From: Xylaria sp. FL1777
Taxonomy: Eukaryota > Ascomycota > Sordariomycetes > Xylariales > Xylariaceae
Direction of reading: 5' to 3'
Assembly (NCBI GenBank): GCA_022578965.1
Contig: MU400686.1
Coordinates: 1 to 64,000 of the forward strand
Length of the DNA: 64,000 nucleotides
Under the pieces are notes generated by a model. The model did not search any database and had not been told where the DNA came from. It was given only the letters and a program-made list of their open reading frames with translations. The position numbers and the translations under genes were made by a program. Shown one piece after another: positions 1-11,690 of this stretch; the first letter of the stretch is position 1; every line of letters begins with the position of its first letter.

Positions 1-340
1 TAGTTTATTTATTTTATATAGTTTGTTTTAAACTTAAGTTTTAAGTTTACTATAAAATAAATAAAATAATATAAACTTAAATAATTTTAAAATTACTATT
101 AATTATTTAAATTTTATACCATAATTTATTATTATTTTTGTTTATTTTAAGCAATAAAATGTTTTTTTTACGTATTTTACTTTTTAAGTATTTTTAAACA
201 ATGCTTTTATTTAATTTTTAAACTTAATATAGTTTTTAAAAATTTTTTTTGTTTTTAGCTTAAAGTTAATTAACTTATTAGCTTTTAAAAAAATTTTTAA
301 AATAAATTAAAACTATTTTAATACTTTTTTTAACAAAAAT

Positions 341-583
341 AATTTGTATTACTCGGACAAACGGCCTATTGGCTATGCCGGTGGCTATCTGGTAAAACTT
401 TGTATAAGTGGAAACCTTCTTTGGGGCGAAAACCACCCGTACATGCAAAGTATGCGACGGTTCTGCTACAGATCTCATTAATTCGCCGCTTTTTTTACAT
501 AATACTCCGCTTTTTAAATCTTGTATGTTGAGTTAGCAGCGCTCCTGCTTTGTAATGCAGGGGTGTAAAAATCGGCGCGCTAA
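341..583. mobile_element. L: 243-bp GC-rich insert with 13-bp TSD, tRNA-like at one end (SINE candidate)
   Basis: A2 and A3 run straight through this point; A1 has 243 extra bases between two copies of TTTTAACAAAAAT (328-340 and 584-596). The insert is far richer in G and C than its surroundings and shows little RIP. Its right part on the plus strand (about 525-580) resembles a tRNA with UGU anticodon: a D-arm-like AGTTAGCAGCGC, then CCTGC-TTTGTAAT-GCAGG, then a weak T-arm. The anticodon loop has eight bases instead of seven and the B box is poor. A 13-bp TSD fits target-primed reverse transcription. A short minus-strand frame (278-478) crosses it and I do not recognise it. The tRNA-like part lies at the plus-strand 3' side, unusual for a SINE, so orientation is open. 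Confidence 0.65.
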
Positions 584-1394
584 TTTTAACAAAAATTATA
601 AAATAGTTATTATTTTTTAGTTTTTTTTTATAATAATAATAAAATGCTATTTTAAATAAAGTTTAAAATAAATTAAAAAACTTTTTATATTTATAAATTT
701 ATTATAAAGCTTTAAAGCAATAAGTTTAAAACTTTTAATGTTTAATATTTTTAATATTATAAATAATTTTAATAATAAAAATAATAGTAATAATAAAAAG
801 TTAAGTTTTTTATTTTAAGTTATTACTTTAAATATAGTAGTAATAAAAATAAGCATTAAATTTACTAATAATAATATTAATATTAGTTATAATATAATTA
901 TTTGTTTAAAGCTTTAATTTATTATTATAATAGCTATTATTATTATTGCTTTAATTATTATAATTAGTATTTATGCTAGTTTAAAAGTTATAACGCTTAA
1001 TATTTAAGCTATTTTTTAAGTTAAAATAACTAGTTTGCTTTATAATACTAATATTAATATTAGCTTTTTTTTATTATTGCTGCTTGATTTTTTTTTAATA
1101 AAAATAATTAATAAAAGTGCTAAAATCTGTTGTTTTAATATATTATTAGTTTTAAAAGTCTTTAAAATTTTTAAACTTAATTTTTAATTTTTTGTTTTTA
1201 GTAATATAATCTACATTTAATTTATTAGTTATTAAATAAAATTTGCTTATATAATGCTATTTAGCATTTTTGTTTTTTAAATATTTTTTTAATATACTTT
1301 TAAAAGTTTATTTTATAAATTGTTTATTATTTAACTTTTTATATTAATATTTGTTTTTATATATTAAGTTTTATTAATTAAAAAGCTATTAAAA

Positions 1395-1911
1395 TATAAT
1401 AAACTTATTATATATTAATATAATAAGTTTACTTTTAAAGTTTTAATTTATAAGTAATAATAAAATCTTTAATAATAGTTCATTAAGAAAGTTTTTAAAG
1501 TATTTTTATTATTATGCATTAATAAAAGTCTTAAAAAATTAAAAGTAATAAATATATTAATGCTTAATAATTACAAAAAATTAATAGCTAAAAAGCTAAA
1601 AACTAAATAAATAATTAAATATAAAAAGTGCATAATTATATAAACAAAAAAAATAGTAGTAATAATTTATAAATGTTGTTTTTTTTAATAAACTTAATGC
1701 TATATTATTTTAAGTTTAAAGCTTAATAAACTTAACGCTTAAATTTATTAAGTTTAAAGCTTAATAAACTTAATGCTTAAGTTTATTAAATTTATGCATT
1801 AAACCCTTATAATAGTTTAAATATATATTTTTTTAATAAATAAAACTCCTTTTATGCATACTTTTTTCACACCTAGCTTTTTAATTAGCCTAGTTAGCTT
1901 ATTTTGTAATA
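1395..1911 (-). repeat. A1 5' LTR, 517 bp
   Basis: Same length and order as the two A3 LTRs. Ends are TG...CA with RIP changes on both sides (TA...TA here). It carries the A1/A3-type tandem repeat at about 1717-1800, two units of roughly 37 bp rich in AAGCTTAATAAACTTAA, which is absent from the A2 LTRs. Confidence 0.9.
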
Positions 1912-2149
1912 CTAAGTAATTTTACTTAAAAGCAACACAATTTAAAAAACCATTAATTAATGCTTAAATTTAATATAATTCTTTTATTTTTTAAAGTAAT
2001 TTAAAATAATAAAAAAAGGCTGCTTTTAAAGCAATAATTATAGTTAATAACTATATATATACGCTTAATTCTATAAATAATACTATAACTATTAGTTAAT
2101 TTATAAATAATTTAATAAGCTTTATAAGTAAAAAATTTATTTTTAATAA

Positions 2150-2256
2150 AGTTATAACTTATAGCTATTTCGCTATTATTATATTAGCTATAACTATTAG
2201 TTATTATATTAGTATAATTATTAGTTTAATTATTATATTAGTTATTATATTATAAT
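2150..2256 (+). repeat. J left LTR, first part
   Basis: Aligns without gaps to 6076-6182. Every difference I checked except the last bases is a C/T or G/A transition, this copy being the more mutated. It stops at the 14-bp TSD of K. Confidence 0.85.
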
Positions 2257-4453
2257 TACTTGTAGCATACTAAAAAAGCAAACAAATTTTTAACTAGGTT
2301 ACTAGTTATTATATAACCTAAAAAAAGCATGTAAAATAGCTAAATAAGTTTTAAATACAAAAAGGCTTAGCTATTATAACATAGCTAAAAAACTAATTAG
2401 GTCGTAAGTAGCTACAAAAACACAAAAATAAAGGCCTTTAAACATAAAGCAAAAACAGCTAAACATTAATACTAGCTTTTTTTTGAGCCAAAAAAGGTTT
2501 ATTATAACTATAAAGCAAAAGCTAAAGCAACTATTATAAAGCTATTTATTATTTATAGTTTTAAAAAAGCTACTTATTATAAGCTTACGTTTATAAACTT
2601 TAAAGTAAAGCATAATATAATAAAATACTAAAAATAGCAATATAAAATTACAAACATAAAACTATAAAAGTTAAAAAGCATACATTATAAAAAAGCAAAA
2701 CAATTAAATAATTTTATTAAGCACTAAATACTAAAATTCTATTAAAACTTTTAGCTATTAAATATATAATAATGTTAACTTTTAAAAGTTATGTAAACAT
2801 TTTTTAACTAGCTTATTTATATAAAACTTCTGGCTTTTTTACTTGCTATAGCTTTTTTTGCTTTTTTAATTATAACTTAAAGTTGCATACTAGCTATAAG
2901 TGCAGCTTAAATATTTTTATTAGTATAAAAATAGCGTATAGCTATGCAAGCTTTAATAAACAATTAAAGTTTTTTATTAACTTTTTTAAGCTAAAGAATT
3001 ATTAGCAGTACTTAAGATTAAAAGAACTTTAATTGTTAAAATAAGCATAAAGTAAAGCTTAAGAACGTATAAACATTAATACGGTTAAAAGTACTTATAA
3101 AACTATAACTGCTATTTTTAATGCGTACTTTGCTTTTTTTGCATTATAAGCATTTAGCAAACTTGCTAATAATATTGCAAGCATAAAAGTTATTAATATT
3201 TTTATATAGTTAACATAAAAAAAACAGCAATAAAAAATATATAATATATTATTATAACATAAGCAATATAGTAATAATATAGCTTAAGCATTTTAGCGTG
3301 CTTAATAAATATAAATTCTAAGGCTATTAGCAATACTTTAGCGCAAAGTACTAAAGCATTTATTTTTATTTTAAAGATTAGCATTACAACAAAAAAGCAT
3401 AATAACAAGCAGTTATAAAAGCTTAAACTATATAGTAGCAAGCTATTAGCTACTTTGTTTAATACTATAAATTAAATAACTAGTAAAAACTGCAGTAAAA
3501 TAACTTATAACTTTAAATATATAAACTTAATATTAGTTAATATATATACTTAAGCTAAGCTAGTTATAAATATGTATTATAAAAAGCATAGTAGCTATAA
3601 TAAAGTAAATTTTTATATAACTATAACGCATTAATAACTAATTATATTACAAACTAAGCACTTTAATATATTAAAGCAAACATAAATTAAGCACGTAATA
3701 ATAATAATAATAAAAGTAATAAAGTTAATAATTAAAAAAAAAAAGAATTAATATAAGTAATTAAGTAAAATAACTTATTATTTATTATTACTTTATATTA
3801 CTTAGTATATAAGCTATTTATAAGCTATGCTTATTTAATAAGCTTACTATAAAAAACATAAAAACAGCTTAAAAAATAAATATACAAAAAGTAAACAAAA
3901 AAATAATAAGCAATTAACTTTACTTATAACTTAGTTATAACTTAGTTATAAAAAAACTAGTATAATAAAAAGCTAGCAGTAATACTAAAGCAAACAAACT
4001 ATAATATACTAGCAATATAATAAAAAAAGGTTTAAAAAAAAACTAAAAAAAAAAAGTAGCATACTTAGCTAAATAAGTGCTAAAACTAAAAAAACTGCTA
4101 TAAATAACACAAAATAAGCAGCAATACTAAAGTAAGCAAACTATAAAACAAAAAAAATACAAAAAAAAAGAAACTATAAAATAATTATATAAAAATGCAT
4201 ATACTTAATTAATAGTATAATGCAAGTAAGCAAATAACTTAAAAGCAAAAAAGTAAAAAGTAAAACACTTAATAAAATTATAGTAAAACTAGTATAACCT
4301 AAAAATAAATATAAAATGTTTTTACTTAATTACTAAGAAAAAAGTGAGCTATTTATAGCTTACTTTTAACTTATAAGCACAGTTTTTACTTATATATATA
4401 AAAAATAAAAACTAGCATAACTAATAAACTATTAGCTTAAATAATACAATATA
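2257..4453. mobile_element. K: 2.2-kb unclassified insert with a 14-bp TSD in J's left LTR
   Basis: The right LTR of J is continuous, but the left LTR is split here, with TATTATATTATAAT repeated at 2243-2256 and 4454-4467. Both copies are identical; the duplication is AT-only, so the outer bases could match by chance and the true TSD may be shorter (8 bp would suit a hAT element). A 14-bp duplication favours a non-LTR insertion. The plus strand is A-rich (for example around 3700-3760 and 4020-4160), but I could not recognise a transposase or reverse transcriptase. No clear terminal inverted repeat or poly-A tail. Heavily RIP-mutated. A T-rich minus frame at 3202-3441 is a shadow. Confidence 0.6.
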
Positions 4454-4467
4454 TATTATATTATAAT

Positions 4468-4666
4468 ATTATAGCAATTAATAATATAAATAGCTTAATT
4501 ATATAACTTATAACTTATAAACTTTATATTTTATTATAAGCTAAAAATAAAAAGTTTTAATTATAATAGTTTAGCTAGCTATGTTTTTTTTACTTTTTTA
4601 CTTTATAATTAAAGTGTATTGCTAAGTTAATGCTATATAATATATATATAGTGCGCCGTTATAACA
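4468..4666 (+). repeat. J left LTR, second part
   Basis: Aligns to 6183-6381. This copy is heavily mutated in its first two thirds, but at the 3' tip it keeps G and C (GTGCGCCGTTATAACA) where the right LTR has lost them. The two LTRs were therefore hit independently. Confidence 0.88.
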
Positions 4667-6075
4667 ATTATAAGGTCCTTAGAGATTTATATGCTAATAA
4701 TGCCTTTATAACCCTTTAGTTTTCTATAGCTAAATAAACTTGCGATTGCTGCACTTAAGCTAGCAATTCGAAGTACTAATGCTTGCGTTAACTCTTTTTT
4801 AACCGTTAGTAACGCTTCTACGAATTAATACTCCAGTTGGTTAAGTAGCCTTGCTGGCACCCCATTTCTTCAGCTTTAACAATAGCTAAAAAAATCAGCA
4901 TGCCGGCTAGTTATAGCATTGTTAGCTACCCACCTTTCACTCCATGTTTAGAGCTTCCGCTTCTGTTATATATAACAGTACAATATGCACCCAATTTATA
5001 TACATATCTAACGCGTTAGTACATATATGTCCGTATAGACTAACCACTATAAAAAACGCTAGCCAGACATGCCCACAAGGCCAAATATCTCCAACAACAG
5101 TTAAACATGCCCGCAAAGCTATTACTAACCTATTATCATCTCTTACTAAGTACTAACCTATATAAAACGCTAGTAAATTATACTAATTTTAATATGGCGA
5201 TACTTTTAGCACGATGGCTAGAATTAAACTAAACAACTAACACTTTTGCTAGCCGTTCTATTTCCATACAACCAACATTTCCGCTAGGTTGTTACCTTTC
5301 GAACAAACCCTCCGAGTCTCTTTATAACTAAGATACCTACCGCGCAGTACAAATTAGTACTAGTCATGAAGTACCTTTGCTTTCCAAACTAAGAGACCCG
5401 TTTTCAAACAACAAACCAACACTTCCGCTAGGCTATATACCTTCAAACCAAACGAACGCTTCGAATTTCCCTCATAAACCCAAGTACTTCGTACGCAGTA
5501 CAAAAATCTACTGTTCTAGAAGTACCTACGCTCTTCCAAACAGCCTGCTGCGTACGATGTATTCTGCTGGTTATTTTTGGTACTCTTTTTCCAACCATAC
5601 AGACAGACCACCTACCACCATACCACCCACTTAATCAACCAACCTACCCAAAGCTATAGTACCTCCGTTCCCATACAAATTAGCTAGTGTTGCAAGTACT
5701 ACAGTTCTAGCCAGGTCCTGGACCCTAGGGCTAAGTCAACCAGTCAATTGGTCAAGTGGTTAGCCGGTTAGCCGGTTAGTCAGTCAGTCTACCTACCATA
5801 CCTTACCTACCTATACCTCACTCGATCCATTAGTACCTCCGTTTCTATACGAATTACCTACGAAACGAAGTACCAGACAATCTCTCGCAGTGAAAATGGA
5901 TAGATGGGTTAATAGGCTACCCAATTGGAACGCTATATATGGGACCCTACAACAAAGGATATGGGGGGATAGATTGGAATGCAATAGCAAGTAGTACTTC
6001 TGCAAATCTTCTGTTCCCTTGCAATTGTATAGGTTCGCCCATACAAACCAAAGATAACAAGAGATTTGGGGAGAT
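4667..6075 (+). other. J internal region: GC-richer, nearly un-RIPed island
   Basis: This 1.4-kb interval differs sharply from its surroundings, with CpG and CC/GG steps throughout (for example 4840-4960, 5270-5560, 5720-5800). The left 250 bp look partly mutated and the rest does not. No retroelement domain is recognisable; short open frames (4944-5156, 5377-5634, 5939-6181 plus; 5811-6005 minus) have no family features I know. It contains small internal duplications: TAGTACCTCCGTT at 5657 and again at 5831, each followed by a similar 17-bp tail; GGTTAGCCGGTTAGCCGGTT near 5766; and runs of CCTACCTACC. Purine-rich 6063-6074 is the candidate polypurine tract. Confidence 0.7.
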
Positions 6076-6381
6076 AGTTACGGCTCATAGCCGTACGGCT
6101 ACTATTGTATTAGCTATGGCTATTGGTTATTGTATTGGTATAGCCATTAGTCTGGTTATTATATTAGTTATTATATTATAGTATTGTGGCAGTTAGTGGT
6201 GTAGGTAGCCCAGTCACATGACTTATGACCTATAGACCTCACACCCCACCATGGGCTAAAAATAAAAGGTCTTAACCATAGCAGCTTAGCTAGCCATGTT
6301 CCCTTTACTTTTTCACCTTATAATTAAAGTGTATTGCTAAGTTAATGCTATATAATATATGCATAATGCGCTGTTATAATA
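6076..6381 (+). repeat. J right (3') LTR, 306 bp
   Basis: The least mutated J LTR. It begins AGTTACGGCTCATAGCC and ends TTATAATA (ATAACA in the left copy). The T before AGTTACGG is not in the left copy and so belongs to the internal region. Confidence 0.88.
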
Positions 6382-6386
6382 AATAG

Positions 6387-8411
6387 CATGCTATAATATA
6401 AGTATATAAAAAAGTGCTTGCTACAATTTATAATAAAAAGCAAAAATAAAACTAATATAATTATATTTAATATATAAATTAAAATTAACATAAGTTTTAA
6501 TAAATAATTTTATAAAGCTAATAAAATAAATAGTGCAAAAAATATAAAAACAGCATAAAATAAATATATAAAGTAATAATTTTAGTTTAAAATTTATAGC
6601 TAATATAATTAATGTTAAGCTTATTACTTGTTTTTTAAGTTATAATATTATAGCTTTTATAAAAAAAATATATAAAACTTTAATTATTGTTTTTAGTTTT
6701 TTTTATTTATATTATAGTTTTTATTTACTTAGATTTCTTAAATAGTTCGTTTTTATGTAATATTATTATTATAGCTAATATAATTATTAAGTTTATTATT
6801 TTTATTATTGCTATTATTATTATTATTTTTAAGCTAAAGGTAATTAAAAGTAATATAGCTAAGTTATTTATAGCTATAATAAATAAAGTTTTTATAAAGA
6901 TTTAAATTTAAACTATTTTTATTATTATTTTAAAGTTAATTTAAAGAAGTTTTAAAAGTATAATAGTTTTTTAAAATATAAGTATTATTATTACTTTAGT
7001 TATTTATGTATTTTTAGTTTTAAAAACAGTTATAACTTTTAGTATTATTGTTTTTATAGTATTAGTTTTAGCTTTTATAGCTATTATTGCTTTTATAAAA
7101 TTTTTAGTTATTATTATTGCAGCTATTATTATAGTTATTACGTTTATAATAATAGTTTTAGTTATTTAAACTAGTATTGTTATTTTTATAGCTAATATTA
7201 ATAAGCTAATTATTAGTTTAGTTTTATTTAATATTTAAAGTTAATTTACTAATAATTTAAATAATATTTAACTTTAGTTTTTTTTAGTTATAGTTTAAGC
7301 ATTATTTTTTAGTTATTAATTTTTAATATTATTAGCTTATATAATTAGCAGTAAATTATAGTAGTTTATTAGTTTTTATTAAAGTAATATACTTAGTTTT
7401 TAATAATATAATAAAGCTTTTTTGCTTTTGTTTTAGTAAATATTTTAAAGTTTAATGCTAGCAAAATATTAATTAAATAATTTTAGGTTTTAGTTAGCTT
7501 ATTAACTTGCTTGTTTTAATTATATGCTTATATTAGCTTATAAAAAAGCAAACTATTTAAGCAAAGTTTTAGTTTAGTTTAAAAATACTTTTTAGTTAGT
7601 TTTAAATCGTTTTTTTTTAAAGTTAATAATTTTTATAATGTTAATTAATAAGCATTTTTATAGTTTTAGTTTATATTATTATATGCATATAAAATTTTGT
7701 TTTTATTGCAATAGAATTTTTAATTAGCTTTTTTAAATATAGTTTAAAGCTTTTTTATTTACTTTAGCTATTATTAATAAATAAATTTTATACTAAAGAA
7801 ATTATAATTAAACTTTAATAATTAACTAAAATTAATATTTTTAAATAAATAGTATTAATAATAATATAAGCAATTTTAACGTAATTAATATTTAGGTTTT
7901 TTTTGATTATACTTTTGATTAAAGCTAGAAAATAAAAGGTTATTATTATTATTAAAATCTTTATGTTTTTATTTTTAACCTAAGTTACAAAATTATTTTT
8001 TAAAGTTTAAAAAGTTCTTTTGTTTTTTTAAAAATATTGTTTTTTAGTTTTTTTGTTTACTTAAATATAAAATAAAAGTAATATAAGCTATTTTTAATTT
8101 TAAAATAACTTATTTGTTTTTATTTTTTTGCTGCATAATTTGCTGCTTTAGCTTTTTAATTTTAGCTAAAAGCTATATAATTTATATTTGCAATAGTTAA
8201 GTATTAATACTTAAAGCACTAAGTAATTATTGTTTGCTTAAGCTTAATTTTAAAAATAATTTATGCTAAGTTTGTTTTTAGTTTATTATTAAAGTTTATT
8301 TTAAAAAAAAGCTATTAAAAATAATATTAGCTTATATAATTAGTTAATGTTTAGCTATTTTATAATATAACAAAGTATTATAAGTAATTTTATTTTAAAA
8401 AGCTTTAAAAT
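6387..8411 (-). pseudogene. N1 gag-side region, decayed
   Basis: Lies between the J TSD and the 5' LTR, on the minus-strand sense side of the element, where gag is expected. It aligns throughout with 23075-25112 of N2. RIP has placed stops in all frames and I cannot name a gag motif with certainty; the gag label rests on position between the 5' LTR and pol (pol follows directly in N2). A T-rich plus frame at 6687-6905 recurs at 23362-23583 only because the copies are homologous. Confidence 0.6.
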
Positions 8412-8604
8412 TGTTATAAAAGGTATAAAGCATTAAAAATTAAATATAATAGTTAATATATCTTTAGTTTTATAGTAAGTATTTAATAAAACTAAAGCTT
8501 AAAAAAAAAAGAAAACTTTTATAAAATAAGTATAAAAAAGATATTTTATTTATATATATAACATATAATATATGCTAAAGTACTTAAGTAGCTTAATTAT
8601 AACA
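8412..8604 (-). repeat. N1 5' LTR, 193 bp
   Basis: Starts TGTTATAA and ends TTATAACA on the plus strand; same length as 9422-9614 and 25113-25305. Confidence 0.9.
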
Positions 8605-9421
8605 CTATATTACTTTTAATTACTTTTAGCTTAAAAGTAATAATAATAATAGCAATAATAAAAATAATAAACTTAATAGTTATATTAGCTATAATAATAA
8701 TACTACATAAAAATAAACTATTTAAAAAATCTAAATAAATAAAAACTATAATATAAATAAAAAAAACTAAAAATAGCAATTAAAGTTTTATATACTTTTT
8801 TTATATAAACTATAGCATTATAACTTAAAAAACAAGTAATAAACTTAATATTAATTATATTAGCTATAAGTTTTAAACTAAAGTTATTATTTTATATATT
8901 TATTTTATGCTATTTTTATACTTTTTGCATTATTTATTTTATTAGCTTTATAAAACTACTTGTTTAAATTTATGTTAATTTTAATTTATATATTAAATAT
9001 AATTATATTAGTTTTATTTTTGCTTTTTATTATAAATTATAATAAACACCTTTTTATATATTAATATTATAGCATGCTACTAAAAGTAGATTTTTTATTT
9101 ATAAAGCTTATTAAGTTATTTGCAAATTAATTAATAGTTATAGTATTACTTGCAAAATTAACTATATATATATAGCTATTAACTATAATTATTGTTTTAA
9201 AAGCAGCTTTTTTTTATTATTTTAAACTACTTTAAAAAATAAAAAAATTATATTAAATTTAAGCATTAATTAATAGTTTTTTAAATTATATTGCTTTTAA
9301 ATAAAATTATTTAGCTTAATTAAGTTTATAAAGGCTTATTAAAACTAAGCTTATTGTTATATTATTATTTAATTACTTAAATTTATATAGCTTAAAAAAT
9401 TAAAAAAATGTTCTAGTTGTT
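8605..9421 (+). mobile_element. P, piece 1: plus-strand Gypsy element, gag-side 3' part
   Basis: This is the reverse complement of 22721-23537 of N2. It looks like an inverted repeat of N1/N2, but in plus orientation it ends exactly where P's pol piece begins at 25306, with N2 in between. N1 removed the upstream side and N2 the downstream side. TTGTT at 9417-9421 pairs with TTGCT at 25306-25310 as the N2 TSD. Coding content is decayed; a minus frame at 8597-8779 is a shadow. Confidence 0.87.
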
Positions 9422-9614
9422 TGTTATAAGAAGTATAAAGCATTAAAGGTTAAGTATAATAGTTAATATATCTTTAGTTTTATAGTAAATATTTAATAAA
9501 ACTAAAGCTTAAAAAAAGGAAAAAACTCCTATAAAATAGGTATAAAAAGAATATCCTATATATATATATAACTTATAACATGTGCTAAAGTACTTAAGTA
9601 GCCTAGTTATAACA
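9422..9614 (-). repeat. N2 3' LTR, 193 bp
   Basis: TGTTATAA...TTATAACA ends intact. Matches 25113-25305 with transitions only in the parts compared. Confidence 0.92.
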
Positions 9615-9870
9615 ATTACTCTTTTTTTTTAATTAAGTTATTTTTAACTTATATATAAATAAAATTAATTAAAATAATTAATCTTAAGTATAAGTAGTAA
9701 AATAAAGTAGTATAAAATAATTAAGCATAAATATAATATATTAAATAAAATACTTATGCAATATAATAGTTAAAGTACTTATATATTTATGCTTGTGTTT
9801 ATATATTAAATTACGTTTGTTTTGTGCTATATTTATAGCAGATTTTGCGCTTATATTTCTATTACTATAT

Positions 9871-9912
<42 letters not shown>

Positions 9913-11690
9913 CTGCTGCTAAACAATTAATTTTAGCTATACATTTTACTACTGCTATTCTTATACTTATTTTACATCTTTTCTGCTTTTTTTTAATTAT
10001 TATTTGTATTATAATTATATTGCTTAAACTTATAGTAGTTAAAAGTAATACATATAAACATAATTGCAGTTAAAGCTATAGTTATAAATATAAACGCAAA
10101 AAATTATTACAACTTGCTTTATGCTTAAATTTATCTAAAAATAAGTTTAATTTTACTATAAAATAAAACTTTAATAAACTTTTTTGCTAAAAGTTTAATA
10201 ACTTTAGTAATAAAAATAAAAGTTTTAGCAGTTTGCTTTTCTTTTAAAATAGCTTTAATTTTAATAAAAATATAAACACTATTAGGCTTTTTACAAGTTA
10301 AAAAAAAAAAAATAAAAATAAAAATAAAAATAATTTAAACTTTATAAATCTAAATAAAGATTTAAATGCTATTTTATGCAATTTTAATATAAATAACGCA
10401 AAAAATAAGTTTAATTTTAATACAAATATTAAAGTTTTTACGCTAGCTAAACGTTAGCTTATTTTTATAATAACTTTTATTTATAAACTTTACAAGCAAA
10501 CTATTAAAACTAAAAACAAAAAGTATAAAACTATTAAAAAAGCAATAGTTTTAAATAGTTCGTTAGTATATTAGCCTTGTTTTAAACGTTTTAAAAAAGC
10601 ATTTTAGCTAAAAAATAGCTTGCTTTTAAATATAGTTTACAAATTTAAAAACTTAAAAATAATAGCTTATATAAGCTATATAAATAGCTATACTTTATAT
10701 AAGCTTATAAATTAATTTATATTTATTTTAAATTAGTTTTATTAATAGGTTAACTGCTTATTATATTATATTTTAATATAATGCGCATTTAAAAGTTATT
10801 AAACTAGTTTATTTATTTTTTTGTTCTTTAAAAAAACAACTATAAAAAAGTCGTTATAAATAAAAATTGCGCTATTATTTAAAAAACTTCAAACAATTAT
10901 TATATTAACTTTGTAGCTATATAGTTTTATTTCTTAAAAGCATTTTTGCATCTTTTATTAACTTATAAAGCTTAGTTTTAATTAATTAGCAAAATTAATA
11001 ACATAAAAATAAATTATTTTATTTTTATTTTGTATAAAATTTAGCTAATAATTAGTAATGCAAAAATATTGTGCTAAATATAAGCATTTAATAATAAAGC
11101 GCAAATCTTTAGCTTGCTAAGCTATTAAGCCTTTTTATATAAGCGCTATAAATAGCTTTATTTAAACTAATTTTATAAGATTTTTTAACAAAATTAAAAC
11201 TATTTTTAACGCTAGTAATATGCTTATTTAACTATACTTAAAGTACAAATTATAAACTATAAATATGCAGCTTAAAAAGCTGCTTTTATTTTTTTTAAAA
11301 AAGATATATATAAAGCTATATTAATTATTATTAATAAGCATAAATAAAAATATTTAGTTAGCCTTTTTTAACATAAAAATGTTCTAAAGTTTAATAATTA
11401 ATGTTTTAAAGCCTTTCTATAAAAATATTATAACTTATTTGTAGCATTTTTGCGTATAGCTTATTAATAAAGCGCAAATATTTTAAAACTTAAAGCAATA
11501 AATATAATTCTTATTATACAATTAAAAACAAAAAAATAACTAGTTAGTATATATAACATATTTAAGCTTTAGTTTATAGCTAAATTAATAATAAATTAGT
11601 ACTATTTTATTAGCTTAATAGCTTTGCTTTTTTTTTATAATTTAAGTGCTTTTTAAAGTTTTTAATTGCTTTAAAAGCTATAATATTAAT
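9615..11690 (-). other. N2 3' region between pol and 3' LTR; includes a 36-base T run
   Basis: No domain recognisable. It contains an uninterrupted T run at 9875-9910 (A run on the sense strand) and a small TAAAAA-type repeat near 10311-10335. The A-rich plus strand gives only shadow frames (9822-10073). Confidence 0.6.

Larger units (their letters stand above)
1..1911 (-). mobile_element. A1: 5' end of a Ty3/Gypsy LTR retrotransposon (RIP-mutated, cut by window edge)
   Basis: The stretch matches positions 42352-44002 of A2 and 61599-63273 of A3 along its length, apart from the small insert L. By comparison with A2 and A3, whose pol remnants read on the minus strand, this is the 5' (right-hand) part: 5' LTR at 1395-1911 and leader/gag side at 1-1394. 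The rest lies off-window. No open frame survives. It sits inside element N1: the next five bases, CTAAG (1912-1916), are the expected TSD, and N1 sequence resumes there. Differences from A2/A3 are C/T and G/A transitions, as RIP produces. The Gypsy assignment is inherited from A2/A3, not read here. Confidence 0.88.
2150..6381 (+). mobile_element. J: short LTR retroelement (TRIM/LARD-like), interrupted by K
   Basis: Two 306-bp terminal repeats flank a 1,409-bp internal region. The left LTR is cut in two by K (2150-2256 and 4468-4666); the right LTR is 6076-6381. The TSD is AATAA (2145-2149) against AATAG (6382-6386), one RIP-type change. A purine tract, GATTTGGGGAGA, ends just before the right LTR, which makes the plus strand the sense strand. 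Without K the element is about 2.0 kb. No gag or pol frame is recognisable, so it would need another element's proteins. LTRs begin AGTTACGG, as in F and G (minus strand), hinting that the F family may mobilise it. Confidence 0.85.
1912..8604 (-). mobile_element. N1: 5' part of a Ty3/Gypsy element of the 193-bp-LTR family, split by J
   Basis: Two pieces (1912-2149 and 6382-8604) align end to end with 22835-25305 of N2 in the same orientation, ending in the same 193-bp LTR. The coding strand is minus, so this is the 5' LTR plus the gag side. A1 interrupts it on the left and J sits at 2150-6381. Its right edge abuts a piece of P in opposite orientation; CTATA (8605-8609) is the expected TSD, its partner lying off-window. 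Differences from N2 are transitions. Short T-rich frames around 6687-6905 (plus) and 8597-8779 (minus, in P) are shadows. Confidence 0.85.

Noticed and set aside
4944..6181. Host genes in the GC-richer J island
   Set aside because: Only frames of 64-85 codons, no family features, and the region is bounded by LTRs and a TSD.
9875..9910. Poly-A tail of a minus-strand LINE
   Set aside because: Sequence on both sides belongs to N2, and the coding remnants are Gypsy; no TSD was found around the run.
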